64,000 nucleotides of DNA from Gracilariopsis chorda (taxonomy: Eukaryota; Rhodophyta; Florideophyceae; Gracilariales; Gracilariaceae). The stretch is taken from assembly GCA_003194525.1 (NCBI GenBank), contig NBIV01000116.1:1-64000 (forward strand), in the 5' to 3' direction. Numbering within the stretch: the first letter of the stretch is position 1; every line of letters starts with the position of its first letter. The notes under the pieces are model-generated. The model was given only the letters and a program-made list of their open reading frames with translations, was not told the origin of the DNA and did no database searches. The translations under genes and the position numbers were made by a program. Below are positions 32,283-43,613 of the stretch, in pieces.

Positions 32283-34677
32283 GTGGTTTCCTGCATCGAT
32301 ATTCACCCTTTGGTTACAGGACAGGAAGCGCTGGAAGACGAATCCCTACCTACCTGCTTTCTGAAGTATGATAACAACAAGGTAAACATCGCTCTTGTGT
32401 TCTCTATTAACCATTTGGTTCTGTGCACCACTATGTTGGATACGGGAGCTGGACCGATTCTGGTTTTTGCCAAGTTATTTTCCACAAAGCTGTTGGACAG
32501 GGTACTAAAATTTACCCTGACGAACCCTTCGGTGGATGCAAATAACCGATTTTTAGCTGTCTGTCACAGCGTAGACCTATTGGCAGCCGTGAAAACTCTC
32601 AAGTTCTGGGTACGGTGTATCGTGATCAACCAATTTTGGCAACGGATTATATCCTTGAAACTACGGTCATTGAAAACTGTGTCCGAGAAATTCTGCCTCA
32701 ACCCAGAGCGGTATAGCTCCAGAAGAGGCCTAGATTAGCCATAAATGGTTGGCACAAATCGAAAATTGCATCGGGACAAAGAAAAGAAAAGCCTTTGGCA
32801 ACAGTACCCAGTGCGGTTCGACTCGCAATGTCCATTCGGATCCCGCACAAGCATCAAGTGGTGGCCAAAGTGATGTGCGATCTACTTGGTCTACTAGCAC
32901 TAAAAAACAACCATAAGGTATTGGAACACCACATGACCATGATGGAAAATGGAATTCTGGACAAAATAGTGAATCAAACCTTACAGGTATGCTTAGGTTA
33001 CTTCAGTAACCACACAGTCAAATTGATAAATAACACCTTTATGGGATTAACTTCTCCCGCCCTGAATAGTACTTTTACGCTGACACCACAAACCTTGTCT
33101 GGAGAACTCTACCCTAAGGAGAGGGGGATCGAAACCAATCGCGGAAGAAGAGAAACCAACAAGGCCAGTAATCGCCAAAACGGCACCATCTCCGAACGCA
33201 AATTCCAATTAGAAAGAGGATTCAAGCATTAGATCTGAAGGGCATTCTTCTAGGTACCGTATACTTGACGTATGGAATCCGTTTACTACCATGTGTTGAG
33301 GTCACCTATGGGTAATCAAAGCCACGCATAACTGTATCGCAATTCGTTCCTGGACCTAAGCCGATACACCAGAAACCGTACCGCGCAGGTCCAAAAGCCC
33401 GAAAGGATGAAATCCAAGACGTGAAAAAAATGTTAGAGGAAGCGTTGATCGGGCTCACATATGCGGAGTGGACCAGCACAGTGTTGTTGGTCCAAAAAAA
33501 GGGACAAACCAGATAGAAGTTTTGTATTCCCTATCGAAACCTAAACGATACCGTTAGAGGTTCTAATCCTATTCCTAGAATGGACGACTGTTCAAATTTC
33601 CTCGGGGACGCAACAATGTTCACCAAACTGGATGCAAATTGTGGTTACTGGCAAGTGAAGATACCAAAGGAGGATAGGGTCAACACTACATTCACCTGGC
33701 ACGCGGGTCTCATCCCCTTCTTTCGAATGCCATTTGGTCTTCAAAACGCCCCTGCTATGCAGCAAGCTCTAGATACAATTTTATTGAAGGTAGTACGGCA
33801 GGTCGCACTGGTGTTCATAGATGACGTAGTCAACTACTCCAGATCAGTTTAAGAACACTCTGGGCACGTTCGAACGGTGTTCCAGGTCCTGAAAGAATGT
33901 TTAGGTCACGCTCTAGTTACATAGATGCGTGTTCTTCGACCAAACGGTGGGGCATCTGGGTCATATGATCAGTTCAGGTGGCCTGCAAGTAGTTGAAAGC
34001 ATCATTCAAGCGTTTTAGGGAACCAAATAACCACGCATCCAAACGGATATACGTCTCTTTCCTGGTTTTGGAAATGTATGCTGACGTTTTCTCAAGAGGT
34101 TCGCTAAGGTTACAGCTCCCCTTAACAAGGAGCTGCGGAAAGGACAACTAGATTGGTTTTGATACGTTGAGGGGGACAAACGTCAAGCGTTCCAGAAGCA
34201 GAAAGCTGCGCAGATCTCCCCACCAATATTGGCTTTACCCAATTCTGGTTATCACCACACCCTTGGTATGGATACATCCTCTGCTTAGGTAGGATGTTGC
34301 GTAATGTAAGACCAAGTGGATGGGAGCAAGTTACCGATCGGTTGCTGGAGTAGAACGCTCACCAAAACGAGGCAGACCTGCACCGTGATGGAGAAGAAAT
34401 GCGTAGTGGTTGTTTAGAGCATGCTGATGCTCTATCCTTACACCTATGGAAGGAAGTTCATCCAGTGAACTGATCATGATGCCTTAAGGAGTAAAATGGG
34501 CCTCACGGACACTTCTGTACACTTTTGTAGATGAAGGTTAAGTAAATCGAAGCTTTAGTACGAGGTACAATACCCCTGGTTGTGAAGCAAAATGTAGCCG
34601 ACATCATGTCACGCTTGATAACAATGGGCTAGAAGAAGCATCAGTGGATGACGATATCCCGTGGTTCACTATCTAAT
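32283..34677 (+). pseudogene. Protease-RT-RNase H of family C, broken
   Basis: Protease shows TMLDTGAGPILV near 32430-32470. RT pieces follow: YWQVKIPKEDR and FFRMPFGLQNAPA near 33640-33760, and VFIDDVVNYS near 33810 in place of YLDD. RNase H ends near 34610-34675 with ADIMSRL and DDIPWF, matching ADALSRL of family A. Multiple stops and frameshifts lie between the blocks. The Helitron sequence begins after the RNase H end. Confidence 0.82.
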
Positions 34678-35332
34678 CTAGTTAAGAATGTTTCTGACAA
34701 TGAGCAAGTTCACTCCTTAGAATACGTGAATAGACGCACATTTATTTCACTCCAAACGACTAGCCAATGAAAATCAACCGATTTGCCCCACTTGCGCGAG
34801 TCTTTCGAGCACTTGTAAGATCTGGCACTCTCGAACGCCTCAACTTCTATCAGCCCCGTCGAACCTGTCTCACACGGGGATATCTCTGAGGCCCAACGAA
34901 CAGGCAAATTGTTGGTGCATCCAATCGGGCAGTACTCTTCCAATTCCGTGTACACGCTGTTGGTCTTTGGGCCGACGGAGTCCAGAATCTCTCCCAAAAG
35001 GAACCAATTCAACGTGCGACGGTGAACATCAATTTACTTCAATTTAGGCTGTATTATGCACAAGTTTTACATTAATGTGAACAGGCGCGGTAGAATAGAA
35101 TTTTTACGGTTATTCAAACGACATAGTTGTAGGTAGCGAAGCTTTATTTGGGACATATTGGCCACGGCATTAGATGATAGTTGAAACGGAGGAGCAAGAA
35201 GAGTGAAATAGGTTGTAGGTGTATGCCTCAAGAAGAGTGGTCTGCAACTTCAGATCACATTCTAGCTTAAATAGAAAATCATTAACACATTAGCCAATAG
35301 GCAACATCGAAAGGTATTCTATTCTAACAACA

Positions 35333-35695
35333 AAAAGCATGTACATACGTACTTATATCTACGTATGCCCTTCTAAACAATAATAGTTATACGTTACGTA
35401 GTGCATATGTAGGCTTCACAGTACTGGAAACGTATACACTTATAACCGAAATAGCAATGCTTTGCATAGTGCATAGGTGGACTGCGCAGTACTGCAAACG
35501 CATACCCTTCTAAAGAAAATAGTTGCAATCTATGTAGTGCTTACGAAGGCCGCGCAGTACTGCAAAGTTATACCCTTCTAACAAAACTAGTTTTAATCTA
35601 TGTAGTGCATACGGAGGCCATACAATGCTAAAAACATATACCTCTCTAACAAGAATAGGAATTAGCTACACGATTCATATGTAGGTAAAACCGTC
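35333..35695 (+). repeat. 68-bp minisatellite, about five copies
   Basis: The motif GTGCATA-G-AGGC followed by GCAGTACTGCAAA and ATACCCTTCTAA recurs with anchors at 35401, 35469, 35537, 35605 and about 35672, a constant 68-bp period. Copies differ by roughly 15-25 percent. It lies in the noncoding 5' part of the Helitron. Units each contain the palindrome GCAGTACTGC. Confidence 0.82.
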
Positions 35696-36795
35696 CTCGA
35701 TATTTACTGAGGTCTGAAAGCAATACGAAATAAGAATGCAATGCATATGTACTCGGTAAAGTGCTACGTATGTAAACTATCAATGTATTGCTGGTATCAG
35801 GAACATTCTGACACCAGGAAGACAATAGATACACGTATACATCATATAGGAAACTATTATGCCCCACAAGTTCTCTACTTAACCGGCAGAGACGGTACAT
35901 ACTCCATCTAAAGGTGATCACCCAATACGTCAATCTCTCTCCGGTTCCTGCAGTCCGACATTACTTTTTCTTCCCATACACCTTCATCAAGACATGCTCG
36001 ATCCCGGTGGGGAGCAGGTTGTCTTCTAAGAGAGGATTCACAGCCCGTGCATCATTGAGCCATAACCGATGAGCTTGCGGGGATGGATTTAGGAACTAGA
36101 AATGAGCTTCCCAAAAATGTTATACCACTTCATAACTCATAACAGATGTACTTGAACTGCTTTCATTCTTCTGGCATTCAACAGGAACGAGAGAGGACGG
36201 TTATGCAGTTTGCTGGGAGACCTCGTCAAGGCAGTCACTATGGAGCAAACTATTTCTGGTATGCAAGTGCACAAATTGTTCATCAAGTCCTCTCACGTCC
36301 ACGTTCTTCACATCGAGAGTACCAACCAATCCCCGGCACACTTCCAGCGTGCCTTGGGACGTGCGGTGCAAACAGTCCTCGAGCAAACTCGATGTCCTCT
36401 CAAATATTTGGGGTTAGTGCTTCGTATTCATATGTGCAAGTATTTGCGCGCAGTTCTTCCTCTGCTAACATGATCCGGAAGGGACATGTTGTGGATATAA
36501 AAGCCCCAGATCGCTTAAAGTTTCTCTCAATCGAGTGCATATCAATTCGCAATTTGAAGACATATATCGCTTCCGTTCTTTTCAGACGCTATCAACACAC
36601 CTAAATGAGTTTTTTAGAAACCGTAGTCACATTCATGGATATGACGTACGTTCGTGGTGGAGGTCCGTCATTTCTTCGGCTTTAAGGCAATGTGTCTCTT
36701 TCTGTTCCAGACCATGACGTTCTCTACACATATTTGTTGTCAGAAGGTCCTCCAGGTCTAAAATCACAGGATTGTAATTCTTCTTTCAAGATACC
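35696..36795 (+). other. 5' part of the Helitron, no clear domain
   Basis: Two short plus-strand frames (36146-36604 and 36535-36717) overlap and carry no recognised domain. By position they may be the degraded N-terminal part of RepHel. Confidence 0.35.
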
Positions 36796-36801
36796 AATGG
36801 T

Positions 36802-38500
36802 GTGTCACTTGAATATTCGATACGTGGATCCGAATTTGTACGATCGCTTGCAGCGATGACCAGACAATACCGTGCAAAGGTACAAATATTGTTCAGATCA
36901 GACGAAACTGTTCGAAAGAGATCAGAAACGGACGAGCCCATTATGCATATCACTGCAGATGCTTTACAGGAAGGAGTAGCTGTCCGGAACCATCAAGTTA
37001 TCCATGAAGCCCGACTACAGATGAGCTCCGGTGCTGGACCTTTACCAGAAGACAGCCGAGGCAGAAATCTCCCAATGACACATTTTGCCGTAGTGGATTG
37101 TTCAGTTCAGAACCCCTAGTTCCCCAACAGATCGGGGAAGAGAATCCCATCACCTGTCAACCGGAAATCTTCGATGTGTTCTTTTCAAATACAAGCGTGA
37201 GAAGCCCGCTTCAATGGAGGCTGAGAAAGAAGGTTCATCACTGCTTTACCCTCACGGTGAGATTCATGCCCCGTATGATACAGCCAAATATAATGCATCC
37301 ACGGATGCGAAAAACCGAGAGGAAAAGAGCTTAACATGGGCAGAACACTCTAAGCGAAGACTGTATACCGATAATGTGCTGCTGAACTCTGGCACTCTTT
37401 TCCAAAAATAGTAGGTTCGTATTGGCACAAACTTTGAAGACTTGAGACTTTGCTACTTGGAAACAGAACGAATGAGACTGCTTTACGAACTTGAGCTGTG
37501 GGCTGAGTCTAGTACCAGAACAGATGAACTTGCCCTCCCGGTAAACTATTCCTTTCAGGTAATCACAAAATCTCTTCGGCGTTTTGGAGACAGATACACC
37601 TGGATTTGCAAAAAAAAGGTCACCCGACTAGGCTCCTCGATGCTTTTCGTCACAGTCACAATGAAATTATGGCCGGAAGAGATGAGAAGGTTTGCTATAG
37701 ACAACGAAAAGACCGCAGCATTTTCTTCACAGGGAGACAGAAGCCGGCGTCTTGATAGGCCAGATATTATTAAACAAGTTCACAATCAGTAAGCAAACTC
37801 AATCATGAAGGATCTCTATAATAATTCAGAAGAGCTCTTTGGCTTGAAATGCTTTTGTATGGCCGCCAACCGTGAGTTACAGGAGAAAAACACTCAACAT
37901 CATCATATTCTTCTTTGGTTGGAGGGGGACGGAATTGAAGATTCGAATATCATTAACACTTTGGTCAAAGCCGAACAACCTCAGAGTGGCTCACCCAAAG
38001 ACCAGCAACTCCGAAAATTGGTGAATAAATTCAATATGCCCAGACATTCTCCATATTGCCGTGGTCGTACCTCTGATGGGAGGTGCCAATTGGGGTATGA
38101 TAGACAAAAATTTGTTGCTGAAATATCGATAAATGAGTATACAAACTGAGTAACCTATGGAAGAAGAAAGATAGAAAATTTGAAAGTGGTTCCGTACAAT
38201 CCGAATCTCACAAGAAAGTACAAGGCTCACATCAATTTTGAAAAAAGCAAAGGTGGCAGCGCTGTATCATGCATGATGAGTTATACTTTCAATAGTGCCA
38301 AGGAAAAGGATTGGGTTGAATCAAGTCGAACAGAAAGCCAATCAGATCCACAGAGCGACATGCTTCGAAATGAGATCAGGGCGTACATGAGAGTGAGATT
38401 GGTGGGCACGGTTGAAGCTGCATGGAACCTCTTTGAGTTCAGGCATGATAGCATCAATTCAAATATACAGGCACCTCACGTACATCTCCCTGGGGTGTGA
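36802..38500 (+). pseudogene. Helitron Rep (HUH endonuclease) region, broken
   Basis: Successive frames carry LYPHGEIHAPYD-like text, then LFVTVTMKLWPEE and RPDIIKQV (Helitron-like N domain), then the HUH motif HHHILLWL at about 37898-37920. Next come MPRHSPYC...GRCQLGY and KVVPYNPNLTRKYKAHINFE, and finally EIRAYMRVRLVGTVEAAWNLFEF. These blocks occur in the standard Helitron Rep order. Rep nicks and joins DNA at the element ends during rolling-circle transposition. Stops and shifts between blocks make this copy inactive. Confidence 0.85.
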
Positions 38501-38734
38501 CAGGTTTTGATTCGAAATTTAAGACTGCCTAGACGTCTGAAGTCTTCTTTGCTAGAAAAATATTTGAAACGCCCCTCCCGGTACATGAATTTGCAGTACA
38601 TGATATAATACGAGATTGTAGTTGTATACTATAAGCTACCCCACTCTGCACCAGAATTTGAATATTCTCGGGATATAGGACGTCCACGAATGTACGTCTT
38701 GCACGATCCGAAAATGATCAAGCTGTGACTCGAA

Positions 38735-40760
38735 TTGGCTTCTCCCGAAAATCCCAAACTCTTAGTTCTTCTAATATTGCTCATCAACTCTGCATTCAGC
38801 TCCTTTGATGATCCGAAACGCGTTAGGAGCGAATCTTACTCAAACTATACACAAGCAGCAGTAGCCTGTGGAACATATATCCATGGTAAGAAGTACGAAA
38901 GAGCTTTTGATGTGGCAGTAGGATACCATTCTACTCCGGCTGAGCAGCGTTATTTGGGCTTCGCTTCCTTTCAAGAAGTGGTAAGTCCTAAAACTGTGAT
39001 TGAAAAACACGAAAAAGCTCTAACTGCAGATATAACCGAAGGAAACAGAGCACAAAGAAAAGAAGAACTACGTCGAAGAATCACTGCGATTTCGGACAGA
39101 TTGGGTGATAAAATTATCAGAAATGAATCCGTCTTTCATCATACGGTATCACAAGTTCATCTCAGAGAGTTCGAACTCCAATTAACAGTGAAAAAAGCTC
39201 AAAACGTCGGAGCTCTTCTTTGAGGTCCACGCGAGGGTTAAACAAGTGATAAGACTACCTGAACGAAGGCCAAAAGCAAGGGTTTGACACAATAATGAGA
39301 GAAGTACAGGACCAAGAGAAAATGAGATGGTCCGAAACACTCAAAACACACGGAAGCGTATTCTTCTTGAAACGACGAGCAGGGACAGGACAGACCTATC
39401 TCTTATATTTGCTAAAAGATATTGTTGAGTACGAACGGCTATTGGTGCAGATGAGAGCCACTACAGGTATTGCTGGTGCAATATATGAAGACAGAACAAC
39501 TTTGCAAGGTTTGGTTGGATTGAGACTTGATGATAACAATGAATTGGAAAGTAGTGAACATCCGACACTCTCAAAGTACGAACCACGATCATATAGAGCA
39601 AAGCTAGCCCGAAAGACTGTTTTCCTGGTGCTTGATGAAGCTCCAATGTGTCCGAAAATGCTCTTTGATATTATGAAGACCATATGGAAGACCTTAAGAA
39701 ACTCTACCAATACCTTTGAAGACATGGTCATAGGTATGGCCGGAGAATAGGTACAACCGCTTTCAGTGGCTCCAAAAACGAGAACAGTATCCGAAAGTGA
39801 TGTAACAATTCTTCTTATTCAATTAAGTATCTTAATGGAGCTTCTATGGTACTGTTGCGAGAGTTGAAACAGAACAGTCAAAGTTATTCGCATTGTAGAG
39901 CAGGTTCGTCAATAAGAAGAGTCCATGTTTGTCAAATGTTTGCTCAGTCTTGGTCGTGGAACGTTTACAGCATCTACAAGGCTTCCACTCATGTCTACAT
40001 AAGATATACAAGAAGCATACAAGTTGCTCTGGAAATGGTTTACAACACGAAAGAAGGAAGATTTCAAGTTCAACCAATTGATTCTGGCACCATTCACTTA
40101 TTGGAGGATCATAACCAGAACAAATTAAAGTATTTCCCACGAAGGATGTTTCACTTGAAGTCGGCAACGACAATCCTTCCCAATCGAAGTCCACACGGTG
40201 AAAATGTTCACACAAATAGTACCATTGGACCTGAAATGATGTATAATTATGCTTTAACTGGAGTCCCTCACCATCCTTCGAAACTGAAGTTGTTTGTTCC
40301 TGTTTTGGTGATTCGAAATGTACTTCATCCCCAATTGTTGTATGGAGAGGTATTCATCGGTATCAGTATTTCTCGCAGAGTGATTTGACTTTTGGGAATT
40401 GACGAAAATGAAAAAAGAATCCAGAAAAGGCTTTTGCTGTACCCTATCAACTTTCTCTTTGAGTTTGCAGATGTGAAAATCAATCGTCGACAGTCTCCCA
40501 TCAGATTGAAATTTCCACCAACTTTGCATGAATCGCAAAGAGAAACGCTGAAGAAAATGATAAATGACATTCGAACAAACGTTTTCTCGCCGGGTGAGGT
40601 CTATTTTGGATTTTCACGTTTGAGAACATCTGATTATGTGTTAGTCCTTGATAGTGAAAAAGCCACGTCCCGAAATGCGCACAATTTTAACCCAATGCCC
40701 GTAAGCATCAAATCCCAGGTTTTAAAGGAAGCTCTAGTTTTTGTAGAGTGGGCTCATTAG
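38735..40760 (+). pseudogene. Helitron PIF1 helicase region, broken
   Basis: A linker (RKEELRRRITAISDRLGD) precedes the degenerate Walker A (RRAGTGQT where GSTGTGKT stands in the other copy) and Walker B (VFLVLDEAPM). The C-terminal PIF1 block is at 40560-40660 (NVFSPGEVYFGFSRLRTSD). Stops and frameshifts separate the parts. The Walker A lysine is replaced by Gln, so ATP hydrolysis would be lost. Confidence 0.83.
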
Positions 40761-40869
40761 TTTTTGCGGATATATTATGCAAACTCCCGGCCACGATGCA
40801 AAGCGCCACCTGTGGCCTGAGGCTGCTTTTCCTTGCCCATTGGTTAATGATTGAAAAAAAGAGGAACCC

Positions 40870-42394
40870 GAAGTGGGTATCATTTTAGATGAAGGGGAGG
40901 ATTTCCATCATGTTATTGTCGCTGATGATCTACCAAACAGAGTGTTCGATGTAGTAGAGGAAGGGTATGGCCTTCTTACTAAAGAGGAATTCTTGCAAAA
41001 GCAGGAAATTGATTGGTACCGAACGTCATTGATACAATTTGGTGGACAGTAAGATATGCATTTCCAGGAGGAAAAGGAAGGTTATATAGTGAAACAATCC
41101 ACTTTTGGACGGCCTGTTCCAAAAGGTCGTACCAGAATCACTTCTCCAAAATGTTCTCCACCTGGCCCACTGCTCATGGTTGGCAGGTAACCCAGGAGGT
41201 ACAAGAATGTAATACAACCTGATGAGAGACTTCTCTTCGCCCCTGTTGGCTCACGATGATTATATCTATATAGCCACATGCAACTCGTGTGTCAAAACCA
41301 GTGGTGGTATTGGGACATATCGTACGTTTATGAAGCTTTTCCTGCTGGCTAGCTAATCGGAGGTCGTAGCTCTTGACTTATTGGGACCACGTCCTGAATC
41401 CAACAAAGTGAACAAGTACATCATGGTAGTTACTGATCGGTTCACAAAGCTTACTCGAGCTATCCTGCTCTAGCGCACAACATCTACAGTTTTAGCTGAA
41501 GCCTTTCTCCACCACTGGGTATTTCCGTACGGTCCTCCACTATACCTCCTCACCAATTATGGTTCCAACCTAGGTTCCAAGTTCTTTGAATCAGTCTGCA
41601 AAATGCTAGGTTTCAAGCACTATTTCACGAATGCGTACCATCCCCAAACCAATGAGCAAGTGAAAAGATTTAAGTGAACCCTTGTAGAACGTATGCGTCG
41701 CTACGTAGCGGAAAAAGAACTGGATTGGGTGGGCTTCGTCCAACTCTTGACGTACGTTTGTAACCTCCAGGTACACCGCTCAACAGGAACCAATCTTTTT
41801 GACACATTCTTTCGCAACACTGATCTGGTATTGTCGTCCCAGCTGGTCCAGCAAGCTGCCGTGCCACTGGGACATAATATGCCACTCAAGTGAAGATATA
41901 TATCTTATGGAATGTTGAGTGAAGTCCTGGCTGTAGCATCATCATAGATGCCTGCAGCCCAACAGCAGTACCAGAAGTGCTTTCACCAGAAGGTACCGGA
42001 AGTTACCAAAATGGAGGTTGGAGACTATTTCTTCGTGAAAATCTCATCAAATGGAGCTCTCCTAACCCTGAAAGATAAGACGAAGGGCCAACTGGTAGTG
42101 TAGGGGATAAAATACAATCTCTTTCCGAAGTAAACGGGACTTTATGAAGTTAGAAGAACGTGTGACCACACGGTAAAAATTCTACAGAGCGGTCAAGGAA
42201 ACACCTTTTGGTTGCTATGGTTATAAGAGCCCTTCTAGCTAAACCATCCTCCGAGGTTCTTGATGGAGCACAAAGCACTTCCGCTCGTGCGCAATCGGTC
42301 TATTTGGAACACCGCGCTACCAAGACCTATACTACCAGTCCGGCACCAGCTCCTACGACTGAACCAGTCGGACAGAAGGTAGTCACAGCCGACC
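40870..42394 (+). pseudogene. Integrase half of family C pol, catalytically dead
   Basis: Family A pol has counterparts for each block: the zinc-finger linker, LDLLGP (first Asp kept), VVTDRFTKLTR, YHPQTN and YVCNLQVHRSTGTN. The second Asp position reads LTNYGS where family A has LSDNGK, and the Glu block reads NEQVKRFK where family A has NGQVEGFN. Both catalytic residues are thus replaced. In-frame stops are frequent. Element D interrupts its tail at 42395. Confidence 0.82.
42391..42394. repeat. Target site duplication of element D, left
   Basis: GACC here is repeated at 48000-48003 directly outside the other LTR, giving a 4-bp target duplication. Confidence 0.8.
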
Positions 42395-42750
42395 TGTGAC
42401 GTTGCGGGGCTGAAAGGGAATCAGGTCGAACGACCAAGGGGCAGGCAAACACAGAGTTGGTGCTGCACCGGCCGCGGGGACTTGAGGTCAGTTCTGTTGT
42501 TCCCTCTCTGGCCTGACCGGGCTCACCTTTATTAGACCTACTCACTACCGCCGCCGGCCGCCCGGCGGTACCATGTCCTCCAATCACTGGACGCCATTGG
42601 TCCAAGTTGGCCGAACGGCTTACAGATGGGCGGGCTTCCACTACCGGAGAAACCTACCGCGCCATCCCGCTCTCGTCGTCCCGTGTCTGCCAAGCTCCCT
42701 CGACAGACCACAGCGACGGACGCAGGCGAGTAGAACTACTCAGCGTCACA
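42395..42750 (-). repeat. 3' LTR of element D (356 bp)
   Basis: It runs from TGTGACG to CGTCACA, perfect 7-bp terminal inverted repeats. AATAAA lies on the minus strand at 42528-42533, a likely poly(A) signal. It matches 47644-47999 base for base as far as I can check by eye. Confidence 0.95.
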
Positions 42751-42788
42751 GGGCCCCATGCCTTGGCCGCCCCGCGCGCGTTAAGGCA

Positions 42789-43613
42789 TCATTCAGATCC
42801 CAGCGAGCACTCACGAAGAGCACGACGCTTGAGACCCCGCTGTCCAGCGGTGTGGAGGTAGTCTTCCAGCAATCCTGGCAAGTCCTCAAACACTTGACCC
42901 AACGGTTCCCAAGTAAAGTCTATCTCATCGGGCAGACCTGCCCACTCCACGAGCACTTCCAGCTGACGATCTTTCTCACGAATGCCACGAAGCTGTTCAG
43001 CTGTCTCGTACTTCGTCTCCGAAGCTCGAGCAGCCTCCAGCAGCTTTGGGGTGAACACCCTACCATCCATATCTGCACGATAGGAGTGGAGGCGTCTAGC
43101 GTGCACAACTTCACGCTTGTCTTTGACCAGGTCCTGTACCTCATACACCCAGTCAGATCTTACTGCTGTAACTCTGCGAGGACCCCTCCAGGTGAACTGC
43201 AACTTGTGCCCACCCTTTGTCACCGTTCGGACGAGCACGAAGTCCCCGACGCTAAAGTCGGCCTCCTTGATGTTCGTCCGGCGGTTGTGCTTCTGTACCT
43301 TCCGCGCACGCGAAGCCGACGTCAGTCCTTCCACGTCGCGATGAACATCGCACAGGGCACCTTGCAACTTTCCGATGTCCACAAGTTGCCTGGCCCGCAC
43401 TTCGTCCTCCGTCCGAGCACTGCTGTATGCCGGGACCGGCAGCGCACGAAGAAGCGGGCGAACGGGAGATGGCCCGTGAAGACCTCCAGGGGTGTTCGAT
43501 AGACTTCGGAGTTCTCCGGGTCGCGTAACCCGAGCCGCTTGAGCGGAGCGTGATTGAGCACACTCTGCACGCACTCCGTTACCGCCGGCCAGTCCTGGGG
43601 CGCCAACTTCCAT
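42789..43613 (-). CDS. Integrase C-terminal and chromodomain-like segment of element D, -1 frame
   Basis: The functional part begins near 43450 and overlaps the end of the main frame. It encodes a GPF/Y-like module (DFVLVRTVTKGG...WRGPRRV) and then a chromodomain-like block (LEVLVEWAGLPDEIDFTWEP...LPGLLEDYL). Related elements carry these fused to integrase, so this segment should be translated in the -1 frame or has been separated by a one-base deletion. The chromodomain may guide integration to modified chromatin. The upstream part of this frame (43460-43613) is probably the shadow of integrase. Confidence 0.75.
   Translation of the reverse strand: MEVGAPGLAGGNGVRAECAQSRSAQAARVTRPGELRSLSNTPGGLHGPSPVRPLLRALPVPAYSSARTEDEVRARQLVDIGKLQGALCDVHRDVEGLTSASRARKVQKHNRRTNIKEADFSVGDFVLVRTVTKGGHKLQFTWRGPRRVTAVRSDWVYEVQDLVKDKREVVHARRLHSYRADMDGRVFTPKLLEAARASETKYETAEQLRGIREKDRQLEVLVEWAGLPDEIDFTWEPLGQVFEDLPGLLEDYLHTAGQRGLKRRALRECSLGSE

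Larger units (their letters stand above)
34678..40860 (+). mobile_element. RepHel Helitron nested in family C pol
   Basis: The interval separates the RNase H and integrase halves of family C. It encodes a rolling-circle Rep region followed by a PIF1 helicase, the hallmark order of Helitrons. The exact ends are not resolved. A GGCCAC/GTGGCC hairpin near 40790-40820 could belong to the 3' end. The first kilobase is AT-rich and contains a 68-bp minisatellite. Copies of the helicase part exist at 8869-10682. Confidence 0.8.

Noticed and set aside
35333-35695. CRISPR-like array
   Set aside because: The 68-bp units are contiguous and diverged, without unique spacers, in a eukaryotic Helitron.
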